NCBI GenBank assembly: GCA_018222985.1
Contig: JAAEZG010000004.1
Span: 1 to 64,000 of the forward strand
Direction: 5' to 3'
DNA from: Gammaproteobacteria bacterium
GTDB lineage: Bacteria > Pseudomonadota > Gammaproteobacteria > Enterobacterales > Alteromonadaceae
Length of the DNA: 64,000 nt
Made by a program: the position numbers and the translations under genes. Under the pieces are notes generated by a model. The model was given only the letters and a program-made list of their open reading frames with translations. It made no database searches and was not told the DNA's origin. The first letter of the stretch is position 1. Every line of letters starts with the position of its first letter. This document shows positions 46,628-57,093 of this stretch, piece after piece.

Positions 46628-47365
46628 CTATAACTTAAATCGCGCATAAAGGGGGTTGTGGTCAGACACCTTACTCGTATCATTCGCGAACGCTTCCTGA
46701 AGGGAAAGGCCACGGTAGAAGATAAAATCGAGCGGGTGCTGTCGGTAAGTTTTAATATGATGTGGGTCAACCATAATGGCTTTTCGCAAACCCAGGCTGC
46801 GACAAAATTGCAGCAACCGCAAGCGGCGTTGACGACTCCATACGTTAAAGTCGCCGGCCACAATAAGTGGCCCTTTGTGTTCGAATATCTCGTGCTTTAT
46901 GAACGCTATTTCTCGAGAAAACTGGTTCGCACGTACAAAGTTCATCGCATGAACGTTAACCACCAATAGCGAACCACCCTCTGCTAATGAGTGATACGAG
47001 AGCATGTAACTTTTGTGTGTTGCAAACATGCCTTCGCGCTTTTTGCTCAGTCGAGGGTGAGCCTCTGTAAAAGCATATTGGCTTGCGGTGAGAACGCCAT
47101 AAACAGAGCGACGCGTTTGCATGTTTGGCGCAATAGCATAAGACCATTGTGGAAGAAGCCAGTTATTTTGGGGTGTTAGCTTTGCCTCTTGAAGCAACAA
47201 AAATAGGCAGGGATAGCGAGCTAGAATGTCAGCCAAAACACGCTGAAAATCTGGCGCTTCGGTAAGCTTCTGCGTATTCCAACACAACACACCAAACTCT
47301 TCACCATGATGAATAGGTTGCTTGTGTATGAACTGGGGAGAAATCACGATTTTAGGTTTAAGCAC
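46628..47365 (-). CDS. Endonuclease/exonuclease/phosphatase family protein
   Basis: A 245-residue member of the EEP (DNase I-like) superfamily. The conserved sites are visible: CWNTQK near 29, QEAK near 59, NVHAMNF near 137, AGDFNVWSR near 168 and SDHNPL near 234. The substrate (nucleic acid, phosphoester or lipid) cannot be told. Translation starts at GTG, with AAGG eight bases before. It marks the last ordinary gene before the accessory region. Confidence 0.85.
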   Translation of the reverse strand: MLKPKIVISPQFIHKQPIHHGEEFGVLCWNTQKLTEAPDFQRVLADILARYPCLFLLLQEAKLTPQNNWLLPQWSYAIAPNMQTRRSVYGVLTASQYAFTEAHPRLSKKREGMFATHKSYMLSYHSLAEGGSLLVVNVHAMNFVRANQFSREIAFIKHEIFEHKGPLIVAGDFNVWSRQRRLRLLQFCRSLGLRKAIMVDPHHIKTYRQHPLDFIFYRGLSLQEAFANDTSKVSDHNPLYARFKL

Positions 47366-47642
47366 AGCTCCGCCTTTTAAAAATCCGCAGCCTGATTATT
47401 TTGCGAACTGCATGCATTGTATACTTTCCATTAGCGCTTAGCATTAGCTGCGGCCGAAGCTATGAGTAAACTGCATGCAAACAATAGTATTGAGGCGGCA
47501 CGAATTGCTCATCAAAAGGGCTGGTTATAAGTATAAGTAGGTCGTGATATGAGATTACACCCTATGAGCTCATAGGTTTGCGCTGCGTAGGAAAGGTGTT
47601 CGGTTTTAGTTGACCAGAACACGACCGCGAAATTAGTTTTCA
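47366..47642. other. Gap at the start of the accessory region
   Basis: No gene is visible. An 11-bp word AACTGCATGCA occurs at 47406 and 47468, and a perfect 16-bp palindrome CCTATGAGCTCATAGG lies at 47561-47576. Either may be a boundary or regulator site; no function can be assigned. Confidence 0.5.
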
Positions 47643-47768
47643 TATACTAAATTTAGTATAAATAAAATTTATACAAATATAAGAATAAATAAATTTTATA
47701 CTAAATTAAGAATAAACTTGATATATTCAATATTTAGCATAAAGTAAATTTATACGGTATTGCGTATT
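47643..47768. promoter_or_regulatory. Five phased HipB-like operators upstream of hipBA
   Basis: Five 18-bp sites begin at 47643, 47670, 47697, 47724 and 47751, exactly 27 bp apart. Their half sites are TATAC-N8-GTATA, TATAC-N8-GAATA, TATAC-N8-GAATA, TATTC-N8-GCATA and TATAC-N8-GTATT. The first is a perfect 18-bp palindrome. The E. coli HipB operator is TATCC-N8-GGATA, with the same spacing, so HipB autorepression is expected. Confidence 0.75.
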
Positions 47769-47805
47769 TACTATGCCTGTCTGAAAATCGGTATACGAGG
47801 CTGAT

Positions 47806-48072
47806 ATGAAAATTAACACACCAAAAGATCTAGGTGCCATTATCAAGGACAGCAGAAAATCCAAAGGCTGGACTCAAGCTGTTCTAGCTAAGCGCATTGG
47901 TATATATCAAAGAGATATTTCTAACTGTGAAACGAAGCCTGACAAAATCACGATCGATATGCTTATCAAGCTATGTGCGGCACTAGACTTAGAATTTAGT
48001 ATTGATAACCTGATCAAGAATAAACCATTACCACTGAACACACCACTTACGAACAAGCCATTGAGGTTCTAA
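47806..48072 (+). CDS. hipB: HipB antitoxin, HTH repressor
   Basis: An 88-residue Cro/C1-type helix-turn-helix protein (LGAIIKDSRKSKGWTQAVLA, then IGIYQRDISNCE) with the length and C-terminal extension of HipB. It binds and inhibits HipA and represses the operon. The start has CGAGG seven bases upstream. It overlaps the hipA start by one base (TAATG), so both proteins are made together. Five operator-like sites lie 38-163 bases upstream. Confidence 0.9.
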   Translation: MKINTPKDLGAIIKDSRKSKGWTQAVLAKRIGIYQRDISNCETKPDKITIDMLIKLCAALDLEFSIDNLIKNKPLPLNTPLTNKPLRF

Positions 48073-49385
48073 TGGGACGAAAATCGCATACTCGAACACT
48101 CTATTGCTCCATGAACGGATTTCCAGTAGGTAAGTTGTATTTAAAAAAAGGGCGTATGAGCTTTGAGTACGCTCGAGAGTGGTTAGAAGTAGAGGGCGCT
48201 CGTGCTATATCCCTAAGCCTACCGATGCAACGTGCTGAGATAGTGGACGATGCTGTTCATGCTTATTTTGATAATTTGCTGCCAGATTCAGCCGCTATCA
48301 GAGAGCATATCAAAGACCGATTAGGTGCAGATAGTGCAAAACCTTTCGACTTGCTGGCCAAGGTTGGAAAAGACTGTGTAGGTGCGCTCGCATTCACAGA
48401 GGAACCTGCCACAGGAGAAATGCCTTCGCTGTCACTCACACCGTTGTCAGAAGCTGAGGTGGCACAAATTATTAGAGAAACTCGCCTTGAGAAAATGCTG
48501 GGTATGAACTCAGACGATGACTTCAGAATTTCTCTTGCAGGCGCCCAAGAAAAGACAGCACTGACTCTGTGGAGCGGTAACTGGTGTCGACCTCACGACG
48601 CAACGCCAACCACGCATATATTCAAGCCACCAATTCTTCATCACGAAAGTTTGGGAATAGACTTATCTTCGAGTGTCGATAACGAGTGGTTCTGCCAGAG
48701 ATTTATGAAAAACTTGGGCATGGATGTCGCCCCTTGTGAAATTATGCAGTTTGAAGATCAAAAGGTGTTGGTTGTGGAGCGTTTTGATCGCAGAATTAAT
48801 GAGGACAATATTCTCCGACTTCCACAGGAGGATATTTGCCAGGCCCTAGGGAAAGTGAGTGGCTCTAAATATGAGGAAAAAGGCGGCCCAAGTTCTCAAC
48901 AGGTCATGGACTTGCTGTCCGGTTCAAGCAACGCATATGAAGATAGGCTCGAGTTTTTGCGCGTGCAAATCGTATTTTGGTTGCTTGCTGCCATTGATGG
49001 GCATGCAAAAAACTTCAGTATTGCGCTAAATCAGAATGGGTACCGACTCACACCGTTTTATGACGTGTTGAGCGCCTACCCCTATTTTGGGCAAGGGAAC
49101 ATTCAGCCAAAAAAAATAAAGATGGCAATGAAAGTTCATAGCAAAAATACACACTACAAATGGCACGAAATTGTGCCAAGGCACTGGCCAGAACACGGCA
49201 GGAGACACGGTATAGATAAGGACCAAACACTTGCTATGATGGCTTCCTTAGATGACAAGGTAGAGTCAGCTTTAAAAACCACACTCAATGAAGCAAATGA
49301 GCTTTTTGATACGACGGTAGGAGAGGTAATAACCGAACGCACCCTCACTTGCTTGAGCAAAATAACAAGGTTTCTAAACGGATAA
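48072..49385 (+). CDS. hipA: HipA serine/threonine-kinase toxin
   Basis: A 437-residue kinase of the long, E. coli-like HipA type. E. coli HipA inactivates glutamyl-tRNA synthetase by phosphorylation and promotes persistence. The autophosphorylated loop is kept as RISLAGAQEKTAL near 154, followed by THIFKPP for ATP binding. The catalytic segment AIDGHAKNFSI lies near 309, and PFYDVLSAYP carries the metal Asp near 330. All key sites appear intact. It is the first part of the accessory region and ends 88 bases before the tRNA fragment. Confidence 0.93.
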   Translation: MGRKSHTRTLYCSMNGFPVGKLYLKKGRMSFEYAREWLEVEGARAISLSLPMQRAEIVDDAVHAYFDNLLPDSAAIREHIKDRLGADSAKPFDLLAKVGKDCVGALAFTEEPATGEMPSLSLTPLSEAEVAQIIRETRLEKMLGMNSDDDFRISLAGAQEKTALTLWSGNWCRPHDATPTTHIFKPPILHHESLGIDLSSSVDNEWFCQRFMKNLGMDVAPCEIMQFEDQKVLVVERFDRRINEDNILRLPQEDICQALGKVSGSKYEEKGGPSSQQVMDLLSGSSNAYEDRLEFLRVQIVFWLLAAIDGHAKNFSIALNQNGYRLTPFYDVLSAYPYFGQGNIQPKKIKMAMKVHSKNTHYKWHEIVPRHWPEHGRRHGIDKDQTLAMMASLDDKVESALKTTLNEANELFDTTVGEVITERTLTCLSKITRFLNG

Positions 49386-49473
49386 CAAACAAATGTAGTG
49401 ACTGTAATAGCCTCTTTGTAAGAGGGACAGTGCTACGCGAAGACTACTTGATTTTTTGTCGATAAACTAAAAA
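49386..49473. other. Spacer between hipA and the tRNA fragment
   Basis: No gene or clear terminator is visible. The AT-rich end resembles a tRNA downstream flank. Confidence 0.4.
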
Positions 49474-49524
49474 TGGCGCACTCCGACAGGAGTCGAACCT
49501 GTGGCCTCCGCCTCCGGAGGGCGG
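49474..49524 (-). repeat. 3' fragment of tRNA-Arg(CCG): integration scar
   Basis: The minus strand reads as the 3' 51 bases of a tRNA-Arg with anticodon CCG, from the anticodon stem (CCGCCCTCCGGAGGCGG) through the T-arm (ACAGGTTCGACTCCTGT) to the acceptor end and CCA. The D-arm and the 5' acceptor strand are not present in the adjoining sequence. Partial tRNA 3' ends of this kind are duplicated when an element integrates by a tyrosine integrase. The intact tRNA is not in this window, and no integrase gene is visible here. Confidence 0.75.
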
Positions 49525-49920
49525 TCACGGGTTCGGTGGTAAATCGTTAAAGCTAGGCGTAGCAAGGGATTGAACGGTGTTTTGACTTTCTGTGTTGCGT
49601 CGAAATCGACACTTTTGAGACCGTTTAATGACAAAATTGGTCACAGGATACCGACTCTGAAATTTCAATTTTTGACCTTTGCCTCGCGACAAAAAATTCT
49701 GAATCGCCGGAAAAATCTGAGTTTTTAGGTGGAAAAAATTACACCTTTTTGACTTGGTTTTAGGCCGGAAGGAACAGGAATTATTTAGTGGAATGATAAT
49801 TTATCTAAATCCTCGATAGACTTTTGGGTTTGGAATTTTATAAAAATTAGCACCATTAGTACTGACATAATTGAAAATATAAACTAACCTGTAGTTTGAA
49901 ATTATTAACAGGTTGGTACC
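49525..49920. other. Gene-free remnant sequence before abiE
   Basis: About 400 AT-rich bases without a convincing gene. A weak hairpin with a T-run (AGGTG / CACCT, 49727-49750) could end a transcript. The rest is unassigned and may be eroded island sequence. Confidence 0.45.
49886..49914. promoter_or_regulatory. Inverted repeat, candidate AbiEi operator
   Basis: AACCTGT (49886-49892) and ACAGGTT (49908-49914) are perfect inverted arms 15 bases apart, ending seven bases before the abiEi start. AbiEi antitoxins repress their operon by binding inverted repeats, so this is a likely target. Confidence 0.5.
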
Positions 49921-50691
49921 ATGAGTTCGGATATATCATCAAAATTAAACCGGCTGCTGAGCTCCCAACCATTGGGCGTCGTGCTCTGTTCATCTTGGCT
50001 TGTTGAAAATGGCTACAGCCTCGACTTGCAGCAACGCTATAAAAAAAGCCAGTGGTTTGAGAGCATCGGGGCGGGAGCATTAATACGCTATGGCGACCAC
50101 GTGGATTATCTCGGTGGGGTGTACGCCATGCAAACTCAGCTCGGCTTATCGTTACATCCTGGCGGGAGGACTGCCCTAGGGTTGCAAGGGAAAGCGCATT
50201 ATTTAGAGCTTTCCCCAAAGCACGTGCAGCTATTTGGCGCCCATGGCGAGCATGTGCCTTTGTGGTTTAAAAAACAAGACTGGAGCGTTAACGTCAAGTA
50301 TACGTTATCCAACTTTCTGCCGGCGGAAATCGGTTTAACCGAAATACCGCATAAACAGTTCACGGTTAAAGTATCAGAGCCAGCGCGAGCCATCATGGAG
50401 TGTCTGTATCTTGCACCCAAGTCACAATCGTTACTGGAAGCTTATGAGCTCATGGAGGGCCTCAATAACTTACGGCCCGCATCTGTACAAAAGTTATTAG
50501 AAGCCTGCAATTCAATAAAAGTGAAACGCTTATTTCTTTATCTCGCCGAGAAAGCAAATCACGACTGGATGAAATACCTTGATTTAAACAGAGTAAACCT
50601 AGGCTCGGGCAAGCGTGCGATAGTAACCAGCGGTGTTTACATCCCGAAATATCAAATCACTGTACCAAAGGAACTGGAGTCAATGGAATGA
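49921..50691 (+). CDS. AbiEi-type antitoxin (type IV toxin-antitoxin)
   Basis: A 256-residue AbiEi-family protein. It has an N-terminal winged-helix part (LVENGYSLDLQQRYKKSQWF near 27) and a C-terminal domain with PARAIMECLYLAP near 155. AbiEi represses its own operon and neutralises AbiEii without direct contact. The gene overlaps abiEii by four bases. AbiE systems give phage defence by abortive infection and stabilise mobile elements. Confidence 0.85.
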   Translation: MSSDISSKLNRLLSSQPLGVVLCSSWLVENGYSLDLQQRYKKSQWFESIGAGALIRYGDHVDYLGGVYAMQTQLGLSLHPGGRTALGLQGKAHYLELSPKHVQLFGAHGEHVPLWFKKQDWSVNVKYTLSNFLPAEIGLTEIPHKQFTVKVSEPARAIMECLYLAPKSQSLLEAYELMEGLNNLRPASVQKLLEACNSIKVKRLFLYLAEKANHDWMKYLDLNRVNLGSGKRAIVTSGVYIPKYQITVPKELESME

Positions 50692-51587
50692 ATGAAGCTT
50701 ACAGAAAACAGGTGAAGTTGCTACTCGATGTGTTGCCGGAAATCGCGAAAGAGGATTGCTTTGCGATGCATGGCGGTACAGCCATCAATTTATTTTTGCA
50801 GGACATGCCAAGGCTTTCTGTAGATATTGATTTGACTTATGTTGGGTTAGAAGTGCGCGCGGAAGCACTCGTAGCAATCAATGCTGCGCTACTGCGAATA
50901 GAAGATCGTGTTGATAAGTTGCGAGAAACGATTAGGGTTCAGCACAAGCCGAATGTGTGTAAGCTTCAAATGAGTGAGCACGGCATTCAAATAAAAGTTG
51001 AGGTGAACATGGTTGGGCGCGGCTTACTTGGCCCTGCAAAAAAACTACCACTTTGTTCGGCAGCACAAGAGCAATACAACGTATTTTGCACGATGCCGGT
51101 GGTGCCATTGAGTCAGCTTTACGGTGGGAAAATCTGCGCCGCGCTGGATAGACAGCACCCGCGAGACCTTTTTGGCACGAAACTATTGTTGGAAAACATA
51201 GGGTTTACTGATGAAATCAAACGGGGCTTCATATTCGCACTGATTAGTAGCAATCGACCAACAAATGAAATGCTTGCCCCCAACTTACTTGACCAAAGGG
51301 CTGCTTTTGAACACCAGTTTGAAGGGATGAGTAATGTTGTATTTACTTATGCTGATTTTGAAGCGACACGAGTCAAGTTGATAGATACGATACGTCGGAG
51401 TTTGAACGAAACAGATAAGCAATTTCTGCTTCGTTTTAATCAATTAGAACCGGACTGGTCTGTTTATGATTATCATCAATTTCCATCGGTAAAGTGGAAG
51501 TTGATGAATTTGGCGAAGTTTAAAAAGGAGAGCGCTGAGGTTTATCAGCTGCAGATGGAAAAGCTTGCCGACTTGTTAGTGAGTTGA
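50688..51587 (+). CDS. AbiEii nucleotidyltransferase toxin
   Basis: A 299-residue DNA-polymerase-beta-type nucleotidyltransferase of the AbiEii family. The active-site motif is MHGGTAINLF (GGT at 29-31) with the two metal Asp in LSVDIDL (46 and 48). The later family stretch LYGGKICAALDRQHPRDLFG is present near 145. The toxin transfers nucleotides, probably to a tRNA acceptor end. It overlaps abiEi by four bases and the truncated DUF262 frame by four. Confidence 0.9.
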   Translation: MNEAYRKQVKLLLDVLPEIAKEDCFAMHGGTAINLFLQDMPRLSVDIDLTYVGLEVRAEALVAINAALLRIEDRVDKLRETIRVQHKPNVCKLQMSEHGIQIKVEVNMVGRGLLGPAKKLPLCSAAQEQYNVFCTMPVVPLSQLYGGKICAALDRQHPRDLFGTKLLLENIGFTDEIKRGFIFALISSNRPTNEMLAPNLLDQRAAFEHQFEGMSNVVFTYADFEATRVKLIDTIRRSLNETDKQFLLRFNQLEPDWSVYDYHQFPSVKWKLMNLAKFKKESAEVYQLQMEKLADLLVS

Positions 51588-53221
51588 GCATTCCATTTAT
51601 AACTGCCCCGATTTTTCGGGGGGATTACAGTGGAGCTGTCGCAGCACATCAACAAATACTAATCGATGGCCAACAACGAGTAACAGCGTTGAGGGCCGCA
51701 ATTGCGGGACAAACGGTGATTGGTAACCGTTATGAAAAAAAGCGGATCGCTATTTCGTTTAATCCTGTAACGGAAGAGTTTGCGACGAGAACGCCAGCGA
51801 TTACCAATAGCTCCCAATGGATTCACGATATTAGTGAGTTTTTTTCCGGTTCCAGTCAGCTGAGCTTTCTGAGAAATTATTTCGCTAAAAATCCAGATGT
51901 TGATCAAGACCAAGTTGAACAAGCCTCGGCGAGACTCGCCGCTGTTGAGCATGCGCAAGTAGGTGTCATTTCATTGGCAGACGATTTGGATGTAGAAACG
52001 GTTGCAGAGATCTTCGTTCGGATCAATGCCAAAGGTGTTCCGCTATCAAGTGCTGATTTTGTAATGAGTAAAATTGCCACGTACGGCAATGAAGGGCGCA
52101 ATCTTCGGAAGCTAATTGATTATTTCTGTCACCTGACGGTCTCTGGGCACGCATTTGATGATATTAAAGAGAACGATGAAGAGTTCGCAAAATCGGAGCA
52201 TATTAGGAAAATTCAGTGGTTAAGTAATCAAACGGACGAGTTATTTCAACCTGACTATACCGATGTCATTCGTATTGCCGGTCTAGTTGGATTTAGTCGT
52301 GGTAAAGCCGGAGCAATTGTTAGTGAGCTATCCGGGCTTGACCCACAAACGAGAAAAATTGATGAAAATCTTATTCCAGCCGCGTATTCTCGTTTTGCGG
52401 AAGCATTAGATCTACTTGTGAGTAAGACGCATCTCGAGCGATTTGTAATGATGATCAAGTCTGCTGGGTATATCGATGCCAGCATGATTGGGTCAAAGAA
52501 TGCATTGAATTTCGCATATGCACTTTACCTGCGCCTTCGGTTGGACGATCAGCTGAATGAGGGAGAGAGAGCAAGAATTGTAAAACGCTGGTTCGTTATG
52601 ACATTACTGACCGGAAGAGCCGTGGGAAGCTTTGAATCCACGTGGGAAACTGACTTACGTCGTATTAAGGACCACGGTGCGGAACAATACTTACGCACTC
52701 TTGAAGCCTCAGTTCTAAGTGATAGTTTTTGGGATGTAACTTTAGTTCAGGAGCTCGAGTCACCAAGCAAGCGTAGTCCTGCATTCCAAACATATTTAGC
52801 AGCAAGAGTTGCAAAAGGAGGGCGGGGATTCCTTTCAAAGTCGATTAATATCGCACAGATGATCGAGGGGCATGGCGATATGCACCACATAATTCCCAAG
52901 AATCACCTTATTCGTCATGGATTCCCGAAACAGGGAGATTACAACCAGATTGCAAACTTTGCGTTGACAGAAACAGCAATCAACATCGCGATTAAAGACC
53001 TACCACCGAAAGAATACATGTTAATGGTTCTTGAACAGATTGAATCCGGAAATTTAAGACTTGGCGAAATTTGTGATCGAGAAGATTTACAGAGAAATTT
53101 AGCCGAAAATGCTATTCCTGAGCTCATATTCAATACTACCGCAGAAAATTACAAAGAGTTCCTAGCGGGACGCCGTTTTTTAATGGCAACAATGATCAAA
53201 GAGTATTATGACAGCCTTTGA
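51584..53221 (+). pseudogene. 5'-truncated DUF262/DUF1524 (GmrSD-like) gene
   Basis: The reading frame encodes 545 residues. It keeps the DUF262 signature ILIDGQQRVTALRAA, but DGQQR falls at residues 28-32 rather than near 70-90 as in complete members, so the first part of the domain is missing. The rest looks intact to the end, including LSSADFVMSKIA and a DUF1524-like nuclease motif DMHHIIPKNHL near 430. GmrSD and related proteins are modification-dependent restriction enzymes; the DUF262 part hydrolyses NTP. The only start is a TTG in the abiEii tail. It may be dead or remain as an N-terminally shortened protein. Confidence 0.72.
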
Positions 53222-53322
53222 TCTTAAAGATGAGAAAACTTATACATGATTGTCTTCAATCTATTTAAAACTCAATGGCGGCAAGGTGTCTAGCAAATCA
53301 GTGTCGATTCAGCTAGGTTATC

Positions 53323-55081
<1,759 letters not shown>

Positions 55082-55094
55082 CGTGTATTGCCTC

Positions 55095-55445
55095 CTAGTA
55101 AAAGAAAGGAACAACATAGGGGTAAGCCAGTGCTGTTAAAGTAAGTACCGCAACGAGCCAAAACATCACTTTGTAGCTCTTACGAGCATTTGGCGTTGCG
55201 CAGGTGTCATCAGGGTTGCAGTCATCAGCACGCCGGTATATCCGACGCCAGGCAAAGAATATGGCAATCAATGCAATGGCAATAAAAATGGGTCGATAAG
55301 GCTCAAGTGCTGTGAGGCTCCCAATCCAGGCCCCGGATACACCGAGTGCAAGTAATATGAGGGGACCCAGACAACACGCAGATGCCAGAGTCGCTGCGAT
55401 CCCTCCCGCGAGAAGAGAGCCCCGACCAGATTTTGAATTTGACAT
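55095..55445 (-). CDS. merT: Mercuric transporter MerT
   Basis: A 116-residue inner-membrane protein with three helices that brings Hg(II) to MerA. The first-helix pair Cys24-Cys25 (ASACCLG) and the loop pair Cys76 and Cys82 fall exactly where the classical MerT has them. AAGGAG favours this start over an in-frame ATG 21 bases upstream. It is the first gene of the merTPA unit behind the MerR-controlled promoter. Confidence 0.95.
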   Translation of the reverse strand: MSNSKSGRGSLLAGGIAATLASACCLGPLILLALGVSGAWIGSLTALEPYRPIFIAIALIAIFFAWRRIYRRADDCNPDDTCATPNARKSYKVMFWLVAVLTLTALAYPYVVPFFY

Positions 55446-55483
55446 AAGAGTAACTCCTTCGGGCATTTTGCTTTAATGTGTTA

Positions 55484-55514
55484 ATCTTAGACCCGTACCT
55501 CACTACGGAAGCAA
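55484..55514 (-). promoter_or_regulatory. MerR-controlled mer operator-promoter
   Basis: Toward merT, -35 TTGCTT (55514-55509) and -10 TAAGAT (55489-55484) are separated by 19 bp, the overlong spacer typical of MerR-activated promoters. The spacer carries the dyad CCGTA (55493-55497) / TACGG (55504-55508), the MerR site. Confidence 0.88.
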
Positions 55515-55519
55515 TAGCT

Positions 55520-55963
55520 ATGTTAAAAAAACGCAACGTAATGACAATTGGCACGCTGGCCAAAACAGCCGGCGTGGGCGTGGAAACGGTGCGCTATTAT
55601 CAGCGCCGAGGGCTAATGAGCGAGCCGGAGAAGCCGTATGGAGGGATCCGACATTACGACGAACAAGCGCTTGCTCGGCTTCATTTTATTCGCGCGTCTC
55701 AATGGCTCGGATTTAGTCTGGATGAAATTGGTGAGCTATTAACTCTGCAAGATGGCGCTCATTGCGATGAAGCACGGGAGCTTGGAGAGCAAAAGCTCAC
55801 CAGTGTTCGTCGAAAGATATCGCGCTTACAGCAAATTGAACGAGCGTTGAATGAGCTGGTGCAAAAATGCAGCTCCGGACACGGAGATGTCTATTGTCCA
55901 CTGATGGCGTCGCTTAATGACGGGGTTGAGGACGCTACCACGGACAAACATAAGGTGCGTTAG
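55520..55963 (+). CDS. merR: Mercury-responsive regulator MerR
   Basis: A 147-residue MerR regulator. The winged helix starts with MTIGTLAKTAGVGVETVRYY. The three mercury ligands Cys82 (DGAHCDEAR), Cys117 and Cys126 (KCSSGHGDVYC) sit at the canonical positions. It represses without and activates with mercury by twisting the 19-bp spacer. It is divergent from merTPA, with the shared operator between. An earlier in-frame start is less likely because it would extend into the operator. Confidence 0.95.
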   Translation: MLKKRNVMTIGTLAKTAGVGVETVRYYQRRGLMSEPEKPYGGIRHYDEQALARLHFIRASQWLGFSLDEIGELLTLQDGAHCDEARELGEQKLTSVRRKISRLQQIERALNELVQKCSSGHGDVYCPLMASLNDGVEDATTDKHKVR

Positions 55964-56014
55964 TCTGTGTAGTAAAACTTTTGAGCGTAGTTCTTTAACT
56001 GAATTGCTTTATAG

Positions 56015-56350
56015 CTAACGCCAGCCATACACAAGAATCCCCATACCGGTTAGCACAAACGCCGCCCCAATCAAGTCGAAGCTGGATAAAGGCGATTTAT
56101 CGACAATTCGCAGCCAGACTATGGCAGTTAACACGTAAATACCGCCGTAGGCTGCGTAAACGCGCCCGCTTTCCGCCGGATGAAGTGTTAATAAGTAAGC
56201 AAATAAGGCTAAGCTTATTGCTGCCGGAATGAGCAACCAAACGGAATGACCCTCTTTGAGCCATAGGTAGGGTAAATAGCAACCGACAATTTCTGCAATT
56301 GCGGTTGCGATAAATAACCCGAGTGTCTTTATTAAAAATATTGAGCTCAT
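56015..56350 (-). CDS. ynfA: YnfA/UPF0060 family small membrane protein
   Basis: A 111-residue inner-membrane protein with four helices. The family opening [20 protein letters not shown] and the loop [17 protein letters not shown] are present. YnfA proteins resemble small multidrug-resistance exporters and sometimes affect dye or antiseptic tolerance. Its place next to the mer operon and CDF genes suggests it is part of the same resistance region. AGGA precedes the ATG. Confidence 0.9.
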   Translation of the reverse strand: MSSIFLIKTLGLFIATAIAEIVGCYLPYLWLKEGHSVWLLIPAAISLALFAYLLTLHPAESGRVYAAYGGIYVLTAIVWLRIVDKSPLSSFDLIGAAFVLTGMGILVYGWR

Positions 56351-56365
56351 TACGAATCCTGGTGA

Positions 56366-57001
56366 TTACCCGCAACACCCAGAAATATCGTCTTTGTCAC
56401 CTGTCTTTACAGCTATCGCGTCTTTGATGATGCGAATAGCAGAGTGCAGTACAATGATGGCTATGACAGTTGCGATGAGTAAGTCAGGCCATGCCGCATG
56501 GAGCTGGGCGACGAGCATCGCAGAGACAATAACACCGACATTCATGATCATGTCATTGCGTGAACAAATCCAGCTGGCGCGAATGTTAATATCGCCGTTT
56601 CGGGAGCGATATAGAAGGGCAAAGCAAACGATGTTTACCAGTAATGCAAGCCCCGCTATTGAGAGCATGACAAAGGTTTCGGGCTGACTACCAAATGCCA
56701 GTTTAAGGATGACATCCAATAACACCGCCAGAGCTAATAATGTTTGCAGTATGCCGTTTAAAATAGCGGCATTGACTTTATATTTAATGGCTTTGCCAAC
56801 AGCGTATAAGCTCACAGCATAAACCAAAGTATCGGCAAGCATATCCAGCGAATCAGCAATAAGACCACTGGATTCAGCCATCCAACCCGCAATGAACTCA
56901 ACAAAGAACATGACGCCATTAAGGACTAGAACCGTCCATAACAACCTGCGTTGAGAGTTATCCATTTCGGCTTGCGCTGAACTTCCGCAACATGATGACA
57001 T
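56366..57001 (-). CDS. CDF-family cation transporter with cysteine-rich ends
   Basis: A 211-residue membrane protein with five or six helices of the cation diffusion facilitator type (SGLIADSLDMLADTLVYAVS near 45, and a second metal site in WICSRNDMIMN near 142). The cytoplasmic C-terminal domain is missing. Both ends carry cysteine pairs: SSCCGSS at residues 2-8 and ISGCCG at the tail, like the C-terminal CC pair of MerA. It lies fifteen bases upstream of ynfA on the same strand, close to the mer operon. Mercury or another soft metal is a plausible substrate. Confidence 0.82.
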   Translation of the reverse strand: MSSCCGSSAQAEMDNSQRRLLWTVLVLNGVMFFVEFIAGWMAESSGLIADSLDMLADTLVYAVSLYAVGKAIKYKVNAAILNGILQTLLALAVLLDVILKLAFGSQPETFVMLSIAGLALLVNIVCFALLYRSRNGDINIRASWICSRNDMIMNVGVIVSAMLVAQLHAAWPDLLIATVIAIIVLHSAIRIIKDAIAVKTGDKDDISGCCG

Positions 57002-57093
57002 TGGAACAACCTAAAACGATTTCGATATACCTACAGTTTATCACACGTTAACACGAGTTTCAGCGCTGGTTTTATGGTGGATTATTAGATAAA

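Noticed and set aside
47643-47768. CRISPR array
   Set aside because: The 27-bp period comes from short operator palindromes in AT-rich DNA; there are no conserved full repeats, unique spacers or cas genes.
49474-49524. Functional tRNA-Arg gene
   Set aside because: The D-arm and 5' acceptor strand are absent in the adjoining bases, so it is only a 3' fragment.
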